DNA of 64,000 nt from a virus. Below are positions 32,775 to 41,165 of the stretch, piece after piece. The stretch lies in IMG/VR virus record IMGVR_UViG_3300028364_000014, positions 62,001 to 126,000 of that record; one strand, written 5' to 3'. A program made the position numbers and the translations under genes. Numbering within the stretch: the first letter of the stretch is position 1; each line of letters begins with the position of its first letter. The notes beneath the pieces are model-generated. The model searched no databases. It was given only the letters and a program-made list of their open reading frames with translations, and was not told where the DNA came from.

Positions 32775-33214
32775 TGAAAATACTAACAATAACTTCTGGA
32801 TTACCAACAACTCCTGCAATACCTGTAAAATTACCACTATCAGAAGAAATGAAGTTTTTAATTGATGAGATGATATTAACTAGTAAAGAGGTTGGCGGGT
32901 ATGGTCTTGCAGCTCCTCAAATAGGTATCAATAAACAACTGTTTGTATGTCGTACATCCTCTGATGGAGAGAATTATACAGTAATCATTAACCCAACAAT
33001 CACAGCATCATCTGGAAAAATAATATCAAAATCAGAAGGGTGTTTAAGTGTTCCTGGAGTTAGAAAAAATATTAAACGATCAAAAGTGTTTAATCTTTCT
33101 TATATTGATGAAAATGGTAAATTTTCTAAAATTAGACCAATTACTAAAAAATTAGCTATCATACTTCAACATGAGTTTGATCACTTGTTTGGAAAAACAA
33201 TACTTGATAAATAA
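32774..33214 (+). CDS. def: Peptide deformylase
   Basis: 146 residues, within family length. All three motifs are present: GYGLAAPQIG (Gln49), EGCLSVPG (Cys90) and HEFDH (His133, Glu134, His137), so metal binding and catalysis should be intact. It removes the formyl group from nascent proteins; phage copies may support heavy late translation or repurposed plant-type activity. The ATG shares the last A of the previous stop. Confidence 0.9.
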   Translation: MKILTITSGLPTTPAIPVKLPLSEEMKFLIDEMILTSKEVGGYGLAAPQIGINKQLFVCRTSSDGENYTVIINPTITASSGKIISKSEGCLSVPGVRKNIKRSKVFNLSYIDENGKFSKIRPITKKLAIILQHEFDHLFGKTILDK

Positions 33215-33223
33215 GGATTTATT

Positions 33224-33646
33224 ATGCCATTTAGAATTCTTAGAGAATCTCCATTAGAAATTGAGGATAAAACCAGTAAAGTAGAAGAATTAATTAAAGG
33301 AGGTTATTGGAGTGAAAAAATTACACGTAATGAATTAATAGCTGGTTTATTAGAATTTTTTGTCGTTATTCCAATACTTATAACTGGTATTTATATTGTA
33401 GTCAAATGTGTTATTATATTAAATGTAAGGTATACCATTAATATTATTGGATGTTTTTTAAATATTGGCCTATTAGGTATTATTGGAATTGGTATTTTAT
33501 TTCTAATAATGTATTATAGAAGACTTCTTACTTTAATATATTTTAGTTGTATAAAAATTAAATTTTATCATTTAAAAGATAATAATACAACAAAAGAAGT
33601 TAAGAATTTATTAAATCAGTATATTCGAATAGAATGGGATTACTAA
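33224..33646 (+). CDS. Two-helix membrane protein
   Basis: 140 residues; hydrophobic helices at about 43-67 and 74-102, polar ends. Unrecognised. Confidence 0.5.
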   Translation: MPFRILRESPLEIEDKTSKVEELIKGGYWSEKITRNELIAGLLEFFVVIPILITGIYIVVKCVIILNVRYTINIIGCFLNIGLLGIIGIGILFLIMYYRRLLTLIYFSCIKIKFYHLKDNNTTKEVKNLLNQYIRIEWDY

Positions 33647-33672
33647 AATAATTTATTGAGGATACAAAAAAC

Positions 33673-33891
33673 ATGACAAAATTAAATAGTAAATATTCTG
33701 TATCTTTATTATTAAAATTAATGATTGGTTCTATTATAATAAGTATTATTGTTCCTATAATAGTTAGTGCTTGTTATACTATTCCACCAATAATTAGAAT
33801 ATATATTAGTGCTGGATTTGTAATATTAAGTATACTAAGTTATATCACTTCTTTTTTTTCAATTGTATATTTAACTATTAGGAAACAATAA
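33673..33891 (+). CDS. Small two-helix membrane protein
   Basis: 72 residues, helices at about 14-35 and 43-66 separated by a short Pro-containing turn. Unrecognised. Confidence 0.5.
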   Translation: MTKLNSKYSVSLLLKLMIGSIIISIIVPIIVSACYTIPPIIRIYISAGFVILSILSYITSFFSIVYLTIRKQ

Positions 33892-33893
33892 AA

Positions 33894-34109
33894 ATGATAA
33901 GAATAGGAGCTTGGCTTACTAATAGAACTATAAATAAATCAACAAGTAAACCTATACTTACTTATAAATGCTCATTTTGTGGTAATGAGGATATTGCAAT
34001 GACAAATACAAAATTTTGTGGCAAATGTTATGAATTAGTTCCAAACATAGACCTATTATTTGAAGATGGGGATATGAGAGTACTTTATCATATTTACGGA
34101 GAATATTAA
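33894..34109 (+). CDS. Zinc-ribbon protein 1 of a tandem set
   Basis: 71 residues. KCSFCGNEDIAMTN and FCGKC form a CxxC...CxxC ribbon about 20 residues apart. First of four consecutive ribbon genes. Confidence 0.6.
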   Translation: MIRIGAWLTNRTINKSTSKPILTYKCSFCGNEDIAMTNTKFCGKCYELVPNIDLLFEDGDMRVLYHIYGEY

Positions 34110-34304
34110 ATGATAGTATTTATGAAACCAGTCAATTTTCTTCTTACACAAGTAATTTGTCCAGATTGTGGGCAAGTAGTCACTTTAACTGTGGCAAAAG
34201 AAGTAACATGTAAATGTTGCAATGCGTTAATGTATCCTGAAATGGCTTATATGTCCCACAGAATATTTTTTCGACAACAATACTATAATGAAAAAAGTAC
34301 TTAA
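34110..34304 (+). CDS. Zinc-ribbon protein 2 of a tandem set
   Basis: 64 residues. CPDCGQVVTLTV and CKCC form the ribbon. Starts directly after the previous stop, so probably coupled. Confidence 0.6.
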   Translation: MIVFMKPVNFLLTQVICPDCGQVVTLTVAKEVTCKCCNALMYPEMAYMSHRIFFRQQYYNEKST

Positions 34305-34356
34305 TTAAAAATATAATTTATACACGTATACCTCCATAGGAGCAAAGAATTAAACT

Positions 34357-34620
34357 ATGCTAATGTTTAAAAGAGATATTTATGGTAATAATTCAAATTC
34401 TAAAATACTAAATAACATACCATGGGAATTTATGTGTCCTGGTTGTGGTAAAATTGTATACATAATGGAAGAAATTCCTTACGAGTCTTGTTGGAGATGT
34501 GGTACTGTACTTACTATCGGAACTAAAATTATAGATACTAAGACTTCACTAGCACGTATTAATTACTACAGTACTGGATGGTCATTAAATGATAGACAGA
34601 TTAACGAGATGGTATCATGA
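34357..34620 (+). CDS. Zinc-ribbon protein 3 of a tandem set
   Basis: 87 residues. CPGCGKIVYI and CWRCGTVLTI form the ribbon, followed by TRI/SLARINYYSTGW. ATGA overlap with the next gene. Confidence 0.6.
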   Translation: MLMFKRDIYGNNSNSKILNNIPWEFMCPGCGKIVYIMEEIPYESCWRCGTVLTIGTKIIDTKTSLARINYYSTGWSLNDRQINEMVS

Positions 34621-34880
34621 TTACAGTACTAAAAAATAACAACAGGCAATATATAACTTGCTCATGTGGAATAAAAAATCAAATAGTGTCTTCTATTTAT
34701 GGAAGATGTCCAAGTTGTAGGGTCGATTTAAAATTCTCTAATTCTTTTATTCAAAAAAGAAGTTGTAGAACTGGAGTAATGGCGTATTACAAATTTGGAT
34801 TTTATGATTATGACAGTGTAGATCAAAATAAAGCAACAAAGTTGATTTACAATAAATTACTTAAAAATAACTTGTTATAG
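34617..34880 (+). CDS. Zinc-ribbon protein 4 of a tandem set
   Basis: 87 residues. CSCG and CPSC form the ribbon, then SFIQKRSCRTGVMAYYKFG, which parallels the C-terminal YY segment of gene 3, so 3 and 4 are probable paralogues. Confidence 0.6.
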   Translation: MITVLKNNNRQYITCSCGIKNQIVSSIYGRCPSCRVDLKFSNSFIQKRSCRTGVMAYYKFGFYDYDSVDQNKATKLIYNKLLKNNLL

Positions 34881-34926
34881 TTTATATTCAGTGCTGACTT
34901 AATTATAACAAGAAATTTAGAATAAA

Positions 34927-34951
34927 GAGGTTGGTATCCCAAACTGACCTC
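34927..34951 (+). promoter_or_regulatory. Hairpin close to a start codon
   Basis: GAGGT/ACCTC with inner TGG/CCA. It sits 13 bases before ATG 34965; the 5' arm GAGGT could hide a ribosome binding site. Confidence 0.35.
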
Positions 34952-34964
34952 AAATGGTGATATA

Positions 34965-35168
34965 ATGAGACAAATAAGAATAACTATAAATGACGGTACA
35001 TGTATGTTGTCACTAACAAAATTTGTAGTGGATTTAGCTTCCTGTATTGAAAGTGCTTTTACAGAAGAGAATCAATTAAATAAAAGAACAACAAGAAATA
35101 CACAAAATATAAAATTAGAATTTAAAGATGGGGAGGTTCTCGGGAGACTGGGGTGGGAAGGAGTTTAG
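34965..35168 (+). CDS. Small protein with EVLGR repeat at the C-terminus
   Basis: 67 residues. The body (RITINDG..., helix LASCIESAF, then NIKLEF) resembles other small beta-alpha-beta proteins in the window. The last 12 residues, DGEVLGRLGWEGV, come from the 16-base repeat and following G-rich DNA, as if a foreign tail had been appended. Confidence 0.55.
   Translation: MRQIRITINDGTCMLSLTKFVVDLASCIESAFTEENQLNKRTTRNTQNIKLEFKDGEVLGRLGWEGV
35133..35148 (+). repeat. 16-base dispersed repeat, copy 3 (EVLGR-coding)
   Basis: Identical to 4991-5006 and 7794-7809, about 28 kb away and in a much more AT-rich setting, which makes chance or codon bias unlikely. Confidence 0.7.
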
Positions 35169-35204
35169 AAATATAAATCTTAAAATATAAAAGAGAGTAC
35201 GAGT

Positions 35205-35588
35205 ATGAATAAGTTTTTTGTATACGGAACATTAAAAATTGGTGGTGGATTTGCAAAACAGTTTGATTCAGTAAGAAAGTCCTCTACTAAAGCTGTCCTC
35301 AAAGGATTTGATCTTTATGGTATCGGTGCTTCAGGAAGCGCAAGTTTTCCTGGGATAGTACCAGGAGACGGTGAAGTTCATGGAGAAGTTCATGAATTTT
35401 CAAAAGATAAACTAGCTATGGTAACAAGAACTATGGATTACATTGAAGGAGAAGGTAGTCTCTACCATCGTAGAAAACATTTAGTAACTTACGCAGATGG
35501 GACAGAAGAGTTAGTCAATGTCTACGTATTCGGCCCAAAAATGCACTCTGAATACCCAAAGATTGAATCAGGGGTCTGGGAGATTTAA
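35205..35588 (+). CDS. Gamma-glutamylcyclotransferase-like (AIG2-like) protein
   Basis: 127 residues. FVYGTLKIGGGF at the N-terminus is the substrate-loop signature; DYIEGEGSLYHRR carries the expected acidic catalytic position, and YVFG lies near the end. Family members release 5-oxoproline from gamma-glutamyl amines or peptides. Its presence fits the amide-forming enzymes further right. Good AGAGAG-type site. Confidence 0.8.
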   Translation: MNKFFVYGTLKIGGGFAKQFDSVRKSSTKAVLKGFDLYGIGASGSASFPGIVPGDGEVHGEVHEFSKDKLAMVTRTMDYIEGEGSLYHRRKHLVTYADGTEELVNVYVFGPKMHSEYPKIESGVWEI

Positions 35589-35715
35589 GTTAATGCGGCA
35601 CTTTGGTATAGAGGGTTACATATACCCTTTCTAATCTACTTGTCTATAAAGACCTACTTGGGAAGATTATAAAAGTTAGATTAATATAAACTTGTTCTTA
35701 AAAGGAGAACCGAAA
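35589..35715 (+). ncRNA. Candidate structured RNA next to the Ro60 gene
   Basis: 127-bp gap. GGTAT/ATACC (about 35605-35628) and a long-range TAATCT/AGATTA pairing (about 35632-35685) enclosing CTTGTCTATAAAGAC suggest folding. Bacterial Ro proteins are often encoded beside a Y RNA, so this is the natural place to look. No diagnostic Y-RNA motif was confirmed. Confidence 0.25.
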
Positions 35716-37338
35716 ATGGATTACACCAAACATTTTTCAGCTAAGAAAACACCACAAACACAAGCAATCCCTGGTAAAAAGATGATTAAAAACGCAGCAG
35801 GGGGCTTTGGTTTTAAAGTCTCGCCCATGCATCAATTGGAAAGATTTTTAATTCTTGGTACAGAGGGAGGCTCTTATTATGCTGGTGAACATGAGATGAC
35901 TATTGACAACGCAACTAACCTTGTTGCTACCATTAAAAATGAAGGAGTTAGGGTTGTAGATAAAATATTGGAAATTTCTGATTCAGGTAGAGCCCCAAAG
36001 AATAATGCAGCTCTTTTTGCATTGGCTGTATGTACATCACCAGAGATTGCTGATGTAGAAACAAGAAGAGCCGCTTTTAAAGCGTTACCTAAGATAGCTA
36101 GGATAAGTACCCATCTTTTTCAATTCATTGATTATATGAAACATTTCAGAGGATTTGGGAAGCTAGCACAACAAGGAGTACAGGATTGGTATCAGCTAAA
36201 AGATGCAAAACAGTTAGAATTTCAGATGGTTAAATATCGTCAACGCTTAGGGTGGACACATAATGACGTACTACGCCTTGCTAAGCCAGTACCAATCTCC
36301 CATGAACATGATCAATTATATGAGTTTGCAAAGAATGGTGTTATTGAAAGTGAACACCAATTCAATTTGATTGAAGGATTCATTAGAATCCAACAAGCAG
36401 AGACAGTAAAGGAGGCTGTAAAGCTTATTAGTGACTTTAGGCTACCGATGGAAACTGTTCCAACACAATTCAAAAAAGATCCTGCAATATGGGAAGCATT
36501 GTTGCCACAACTACCAATTACTGCCACCATCCGTAACTTGAGAAACATGGCTAAATCTGGATTTCTTACTCAATTTAGTGATGCTTCTAAGACAGTTGCA
36601 GATAGAATTGCTAGTCCTGAAGGCATTAGAAAAGGTAGAGTACACCCAATTCAGTTTCTTAATGCTATTTTAAATTACCCTATAGGTAAAGTAAGACTTG
36701 TAGGTTCTGCCTTTGGGAATATTGGACATGCTGTTGATAGTGAGTTCCCTGTATGTACTAATGTAACTGAAGCATTAAATGAAGGATTTCATCTTGGTTT
36801 TGGTAATGTAACACCATCCAACAAAAATACTATGTTGGCTTTGGATATTTCAGGGTCAATGGGTTGGAATTGGGCTATCGGTATGAAAGGAATAACACCA
36901 GCCGAAGCTTCTGCTGCTATGGCTTTAATTACAGTTAATGTTGAGCCTAATCATATGATAGGGGTATTTGAGGGAACTTTTAAACCATTTAATAAAATAA
37001 AAAAGGGTATGCAAGTTGATGCTGCTGTAAAAGCGCTAAAAGGGTTACCTTTTGGAGGTACTGATTTAGCATCCCCGATTTATTGGGCTTTAGCGAATAA
37101 AGTACCTGTTGATATGTTTCAATGTTATACAGATAATGAAACTTGGGCTGGTAGTATACATCCATCACAAGCTCTTGATAATTTTTGTGTTAAAATGGGA
37201 CGTCCTGCAAAATTTGCATCAGTCGCTATGACAGCCACTGAAAATTCAGTTGCAGACCCTAATAACCCTCAAATGCTGGATATAATAGGCTTCGATACAG
37301 CTACCCCTGAGATATTATCACGTTTTGCAGAAATGTAA
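35716..37338 (+). CDS. Ro60/TROVE-domain RNA-binding protein (Rsr-like)
   Basis: 540 residues from the ATG after AAAGGAGAACCGAAA. The N-terminal two thirds are TROVE HEAT-like repeats (QLERFLILGTEGGSYY, NNAALFALAVC, FGKLAQQGVQDWY are typical). The C-terminal part is a von Willebrand A-like domain with MIDAS motif DISGSM. Ro60 rings bind Y RNAs and the 3' ends of misfolded RNAs; bacterial versions tether PNPase. In this phage, with two RNA ligases nearby, a role in RNA surveillance is likely. Confidence 0.9.
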   Translation: MDYTKHFSAKKTPQTQAIPGKKMIKNAAGGFGFKVSPMHQLERFLILGTEGGSYYAGEHEMTIDNATNLVATIKNEGVRVVDKILEISDSGRAPKNNAALFALAVCTSPEIADVETRRAAFKALPKIARISTHLFQFIDYMKHFRGFGKLAQQGVQDWYQLKDAKQLEFQMVKYRQRLGWTHNDVLRLAKPVPISHEHDQLYEFAKNGVIESEHQFNLIEGFIRIQQAETVKEAVKLISDFRLPMETVPTQFKKDPAIWEALLPQLPITATIRNLRNMAKSGFLTQFSDASKTVADRIASPEGIRKGRVHPIQFLNAILNYPIGKVRLVGSAFGNIGHAVDSEFPVCTNVTEALNEGFHLGFGNVTPSNKNTMLALDISGSMGWNWAIGMKGITPAEASAAMALITVNVEPNHMIGVFEGTFKPFNKIKKGMQVDAAVKALKGLPFGGTDLASPIYWALANKVPVDMFQCYTDNETWAGSIHPSQALDNFCVKMGRPAKFASVAMTATENSVADPNNPQMLDIIGFDTATPEILSRFAEM

Positions 37339-37354
37339 ATATAAAACACGAAGG

Positions 37355-37540
37355 ATGGTTTATAAGGAGATTGATATATATTATTCTTATTATAAACCCC
37401 TTCGTAAGCGTTATTTACTTACTTTATTTCGTAATGATTTTGAAACAATACCTGAAATAGAAAAGCTTTCTTCCGTAATAGAAAAAGCATTGGAGGAACC
37501 ATTTGTATCAAATATTCAAAATATAAAGATAACCATTTAA
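37355..37540 (+). CDS. Small hypothetical protein
   Basis: 61 residues from ATG 37355; an in-frame TTG at 37325 is inside the Ro60 gene. Ends IEKALEEPFVSNIQNIKITI, similar in style to the tails at 34965 and 46660. Confidence 0.45.
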   Translation: MVYKEIDIYYSYYKPLRKRYLLTLFRNDFETIPEIEKLSSVIEKALEEPFVSNIQNIKITI

Positions 37541-37755
37541 ATAACTTTAAAGTATCACGTTTTCCAGTAAATATTAGATTTAAAGCAAATGGTTATGAAC
37601 ATTCACATTCTTCCTCTTCTTGGCATGATGCCACATCAATAATACATTGTATAAAAGATACACTTGTAAGAGAATCAGTGGCACAAACTATTTATGATGT
37701 TGAACAAGTATCAATAACTTTACCAAAGGAGTTGCGTTTTGATGGGCAAAGTTAG
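37501..37755 (+). CDS. Small hypothetical protein with probable non-ATG start
   Basis: The frame is open to TAG 37753-37755 and codes up to 84 residues including GYEHSHSSSSWHDATSIIHCI. No ATG/GTG/TTG begins it; the best-placed codon is ATT 37501 after GGAGGAACC. Resemblance to the protein at 26633 (IIHCI... then a strand ending in LP) supports it being real. Confidence 0.4.
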   Translation: MCIKYSKYKDNHLNNFKVSRFPVNIRFKANGYEHSHSSSSWHDATSIIHCIKDTLVRESVAQTIYDVEQVSITLPKELRFDGQS

Positions 37756-37936
37756 TACAGAATTAATTACCATTGATTCTATAACTAAAACAATACGTTA
37801 TAAATACCACAAAATACAAATAATGCCTTTAGAAGAAATATTGTCTAAATTATTAGAACATACTGATAAAGGGCATAAAGTAATGTCATTAAAAATAACC
37901 TCAAAAATTAGTCTATTAAATGAATTTAACAACTAA
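37742..37936 (+). CDS. Small hypothetical protein
   Basis: 64 residues, AAAGGAG upstream of ATG; overlaps the previous frame. Basic, alternating strands and one helix (LEEILSKLLEHTDKG). Unrecognised. Confidence 0.45.
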   Translation: MGKVSTELITIDSITKTIRYKYHKIQIMPLEEILSKLLEHTDKGHKVMSLKITSKISLLNEFNN

Positions 37937-37948
37937 GGAGTATTAGTA

Positions 37949-38149
37949 GTGAAAGAAAATTGGACGTCAGCACAGTTAACAAAAACGGATATTATTAGGT
38001 CTTTGGTATTGAATCTTAAACAAGTTTCTTTTGAATCTGATAATATAGATCTTGTATTTGTAACTAATACTAAAGGCACAAAGACTGGAGTTATAGTTGA
38101 GTGTACTGATGGAACTAAAATTGCTTTAGATATAAAAAATATTAATTAG
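37949..38149 (+). CDS. Small hypothetical protein, GTG start
   Basis: 66 residues from GTG after TAAGGAGTATTA. Contains TDIIRSLVLNLKQ helix and two strands (VFVTNTKGTKTGVIVE). Unrecognised. Confidence 0.45.
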   Translation: MKENWTSAQLTKTDIIRSLVLNLKQVSFESDNIDLVFVTNTKGTKTGVIVECTDGTKIALDIKNIN

Positions 38150-38163
38150 TTAATCAATACAAA

Positions 38164-38202
38164 GGGAAGAAGCTTTTACTGGTTCTTCCCTATTTCTCCT
38201 TT
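38164..38202 (+). terminator. Terminator-like hairpin
   Basis: GGGAAGAA pairs with TTCTTCCC around an 11-base loop, followed by TATTTCTCCTTT, the same tail as the hairpin at 9891. Confidence 0.55.
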
Positions 38203-38214
38203 AAGGGTATTATT

Positions 38215-38964
38215 ATGAAAGAAAATAAGGATATTATAGTTTGTGGAGATATCCATGGAATGTGGAGATATCTAAACACTTTAATAAATAAAAAAAAGCC
38301 AGAACTTATTCTTCAAGTAGGAGATTTTGGTTGGTTTCCTAATTTGGATGGACATACAGCACGTCTTTCTTATGGTATGCATGGTGTTAAAAAAATACCT
38401 TGGAAACTTAAAGGAATTAAAAATCCAAACACAGAAATTCTTTGGTGTGACGGAAATCATGAAGATCATGAAGAATTGGCTCTACGTAGTAAATATTCAG
38501 AAGTAATGCCTCGTGTATATTATATGCCAAGAGGAACTACACATACTTTACCTGATGGACGTGTTGTATTATTTATGGGAGGTGCTGCTTCAATAGATAA
38601 AGATTCACGAACTCAAGGAATAGATTGGTTCCCACAAGAAATGATTTCTATAAATGAACTATATAAACTTGAAAAACGTGAATTAAAACATGTTGATATT
38701 ATTATTAGTCATACTTGCCCGCAAGAATTTAATCCACTGCTTAATCCAAAAAAACCGTACTCTGGGTGGGAATATAAATTTTGGGACTCAAGTCAAGAAG
38801 TATTATCGGAGTTACTTTATATGTACAAACCCAGTCTTTGGTATTTTGGACACTTCCATGTGTATACCAAAGGATTTTTTAAAGAAACAAATACTAAATG
38901 GGCATGTTTAAACATGATTCCAGAGACTAATTGGTGGAAATACTTATCAAATTATGGCACGTAA
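38215..38964 (+). CDS. Calcineurin-like metallophosphoesterase
   Basis: 249 residues with all family motifs in order: GDIHG (Asp12, His14), GDFG (Asp37), GNHED (about 81-85), ISHTCP (about 161) and GHFHVY near residue 216. Two metals would be bound. Substrates in the family include nucleotides, nucleic acids and phosphoproteins; nothing visible decides between them. Near RNA-repair genes, an RNA end-processing role is possible. Confidence 0.85.
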   Translation: MKENKDIIVCGDIHGMWRYLNTLINKKKPELILQVGDFGWFPNLDGHTARLSYGMHGVKKIPWKLKGIKNPNTEILWCDGNHEDHEELALRSKYSEVMPRVYYMPRGTTHTLPDGRVVLFMGGAASIDKDSRTQGIDWFPQEMISINELYKLEKRELKHVDIIISHTCPQEFNPLLNPKKPYSGWEYKFWDSSQEVLSELLYMYKPSLWYFGHFHVYTKGFFKETNTKWACLNMIPETNWWKYLSNYGT

Positions 38965-39118
38965 AAAAAATAAAAAATCATCTAGAAAGAGAAGAAAAGA
39001 TCGTAAAGATGCTATTCCTATGAGTCATGTAAGAAAACAAATTCCTCCTCCAGGAGGACCAATGGAAGATAAAACAATCTATAAACGAACTTCAAAATAC
39101 AAAAAGGATTGGAAATAA
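38954..39118 (+). CDS. Small highly basic protein, 54 residues
   Basis: ATG lies inside the end of the phosphoesterase gene. N-terminus MARKKNKKSSRKRRKDRKD is extremely basic, then PPPGGPMEDK. Likely binds nucleic acid or the ribosome. Its stop overlaps the next start (TAATG). Confidence 0.5.
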   Translation: MARKKNKKSSRKRRKDRKDAIPMSHVRKQIPPPGGPMEDKTIYKRTSKYKKDWK

Positions 39119-39567
39119 TGCATTATGCACCTACCAATACAAGGATTGAAGATCTTAGTAAAGTATTTAATGTTAATTTAGAAGAATTTCCAACCGCAGA
39201 ATCAGGAAATGCAGCCAAATCCTACCACTTTGTTGCAAGAGTTAGAGAAAGACCAGTACTATCAAGAAAAGTATTTAAATGTAATATTCATACCTTGAAT
39301 AGTAGTAAAACATTGGCTATTATGAAATTTAAACCGTATGAAGATGCTCAATTTACAGATGACCGAGAAAAAGAAGCATACATGTGTTTAGCTATAAAAA
39401 CTGCAGAACAAGTAGCTATAAATAAAGGGTTTAATATACTAAGAGTATCAAGCCCTATTAGAATGATAGAAGATGTTATGTTAGACAATGGGTTTTTTAC
39501 TGTAACTAAAAATAGTATCCCTGGAAGTGATGAATTTGTTTATCGCGGATGCAAAAAATTAAATTAG
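39118..39567 (+). CDS. Hypothetical protein, possible acetyltransferase-like fold
   Basis: 149 residues. The segment EKEAYMCLAIKTAEQVAINKGFNILRV, then a DNGFF segment, resembles the helix and the late strand of GNAT acetyltransferases, but the acetyl-CoA loop is not obvious. Treat as unknown. Confidence 0.45.
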   Translation: MHYAPTNTRIEDLSKVFNVNLEEFPTAESGNAAKSYHFVARVRERPVLSRKVFKCNIHTLNSSKTLAIMKFKPYEDAQFTDDREKEAYMCLAIKTAEQVAINKGFNILRVSSPIRMIEDVMLDNGFFTVTKNSIPGSDEFVYRGCKKLN

Positions 39568-39587
39568 AGGAGAGAATAAATAATTAA

Positions 39588-40388
39588 ATGAGAACTATAG
39601 AGATTATAAGCAGTAGATATATAGGAAGAAATAATTTTCCAACAACTAATTTTAAAGATAGTCAATTTCAATTAGGCATTCCTTCAGAATTCAATAAGTT
39701 TGGAAATATAACAAAAATAATGGGAACTTTAAAGTGTAGAGAATCTATAACTCATCATTTTGTAAATACAGTAAATAGCAGCAAGGCTTTTGTAAAAACA
39801 TTAAATAAAGCTAGAGTAATAATAACAGGATTTAATGTAGAAGAAGCAAAAGTATTAAGATTGAAGAAAACCTTAAATTTTATTCATAGAATTGAGAAGG
39901 AATCTAATATATCTCCTCTTACTAGTATAAAAGAGGTTATTACTCCATGGAAATTACCATACAAAGTATTTATGTTTGAAGGTTCAAATAAATGGTATCG
40001 TTCTTCCCACACCATGTCACTTTGGCATTTAATTTTAAGATCTTGTTCTAGAGATGAAGGACTTGCTTCAACAACTACAAAAGAGGAGGTTCTAAAATAC
40101 ATAAATAAGTGGAAAGCAGAAGTTAAAACTAATGGGCAGTTTTGGGAAAAAGAAGATCAAGCACATATTAAAAGTACTTATAATAATTGGGTAAATTTGA
40201 TGAAAAATATTAATGAAATATTTCCTAAAAATGTGCATTGGGCAAATAGATACAAGGCAGATAAAACATTTAATAAACCTTCTGCCGATTGTTACTATCC
40301 TTCAACACATAGGGATGGAATAAGAAATTTTATAACCGGAAATTCTCCACATAAAGCTTTAAAAGCGTTTGAAAAATTTAAGGAGTAA
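39588..40388 (+). CDS. Paralogue trio member 1, unknown function
   Basis: 266 residues. Shares with genes at 42340 and 43154 a KC/TCRE segment in the first third, a hydrophobic helix near the middle, and KW(Y/T/M)..(S/P)(H/Q).(M/I)SL..L(I/L)(L/I)R. No known family. Poor ribosome binding site (AGGAGAGAATAAATAATTAA). Confidence 0.5.
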   Translation: MRTIEIISSRYIGRNNFPTTNFKDSQFQLGIPSEFNKFGNITKIMGTLKCRESITHHFVNTVNSSKAFVKTLNKARVIITGFNVEEAKVLRLKKTLNFIHRIEKESNISPLTSIKEVITPWKLPYKVFMFEGSNKWYRSSHTMSLWHLILRSCSRDEGLASTTTKEEVLKYINKWKAEVKTNGQFWEKEDQAHIKSTYNNWVNLMKNINEIFPKNVHWANRYKADKTFNKPSADCYYPSTHRDGIRNFITGNSPHKALKAFEKFKE

Positions 40389-40391
40389 TAA

Positions 40392-41165
40392 ATGAAATCA
40401 TTAAATCCACTAATAACAATGTTTCTAATAGTTATTTTAATAGGATCTGCAACAATTGCATTAATTCATTTTATTATCGTACCATTCTCCTCGGAATATT
40501 CAAAACTTCAACTTAAATACGAAGAACAAACCAATGACCTTCAATCTATGACTAAGCAATACCAATTGGCTAAAGTACTTGTACAAAATAAACAAGATGA
40601 ATTAAGTTTATTAAGTTTAAAAGCATATATTGAAGATACAGTGGATAATCTCTCATTAAATGCAATAGAGCTAGTTTCTAAAGCTATTACAGGATATCAT
40701 CGTGAATTTGGTATACCTATTAGTATATTAGTAGGTATGATTGAAGTAGAAAGTATGTTTAATACCACTGCGTATAATAAGTCAGGTGCTAGGGGACTAA
40801 TGCAAGTTATACTCCGATACCATGAAGAAACTTTGAACGGGGTTGTAAAGATAGGAAAAGAACTACACGATCCTTCCATAGGAATTAGAGCAGGCATAAC
40901 AGTACTTAATAATTATTTATCTATAGAAGAGAATAATTTAGAAAAAGCTCTTCATAGGTATAATGGATTAAATGGCGAAAAGGGAGTATACTCATCAAAG
41001 GTGTATGCTGTAGCTTGTAAATATGAAATGTTTAGAACCAAGTACTTTTTCCGTAATGACCACACTCTTAATACTGCAAATATAATGAAAGAACTACAAG
41101 AAAATAACACTGAAGTAAAAACTTCTAGCGAAGAGGAAATGTTTAAGGAGGATGAAATTGAATGA
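40392..41165 (+). CDS. Membrane-anchored lytic transglycosylase (SLT domain)
   Basis: 257 residues. An N-terminal transmembrane helix (about 8-30) and a coiled-coil linker (to about 80) precede an SLT domain: IEVESMFNTTAYNKSGARGL holds the catalytic Glu, followed by LMQV and ALHRYNG. It would cleave peptidoglycan glycan strands from the membrane, in lysis or entry. It overlaps the next gene by four bases. Confidence 0.85.
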   Translation: MKSLNPLITMFLIVILIGSATIALIHFIIVPFSSEYSKLQLKYEEQTNDLQSMTKQYQLAKVLVQNKQDELSLLSLKAYIEDTVDNLSLNAIELVSKAITGYHREFGIPISILVGMIEVESMFNTTAYNKSGARGLMQVILRYHEETLNGVVKIGKELHDPSIGIRAGITVLNNYLSIEENNLEKALHRYNGLNGEKGVYSSKVYAVACKYEMFRTKYFFRNDHTLNTANIMKELQENNTEVKTSSEEEMFKEDEIE

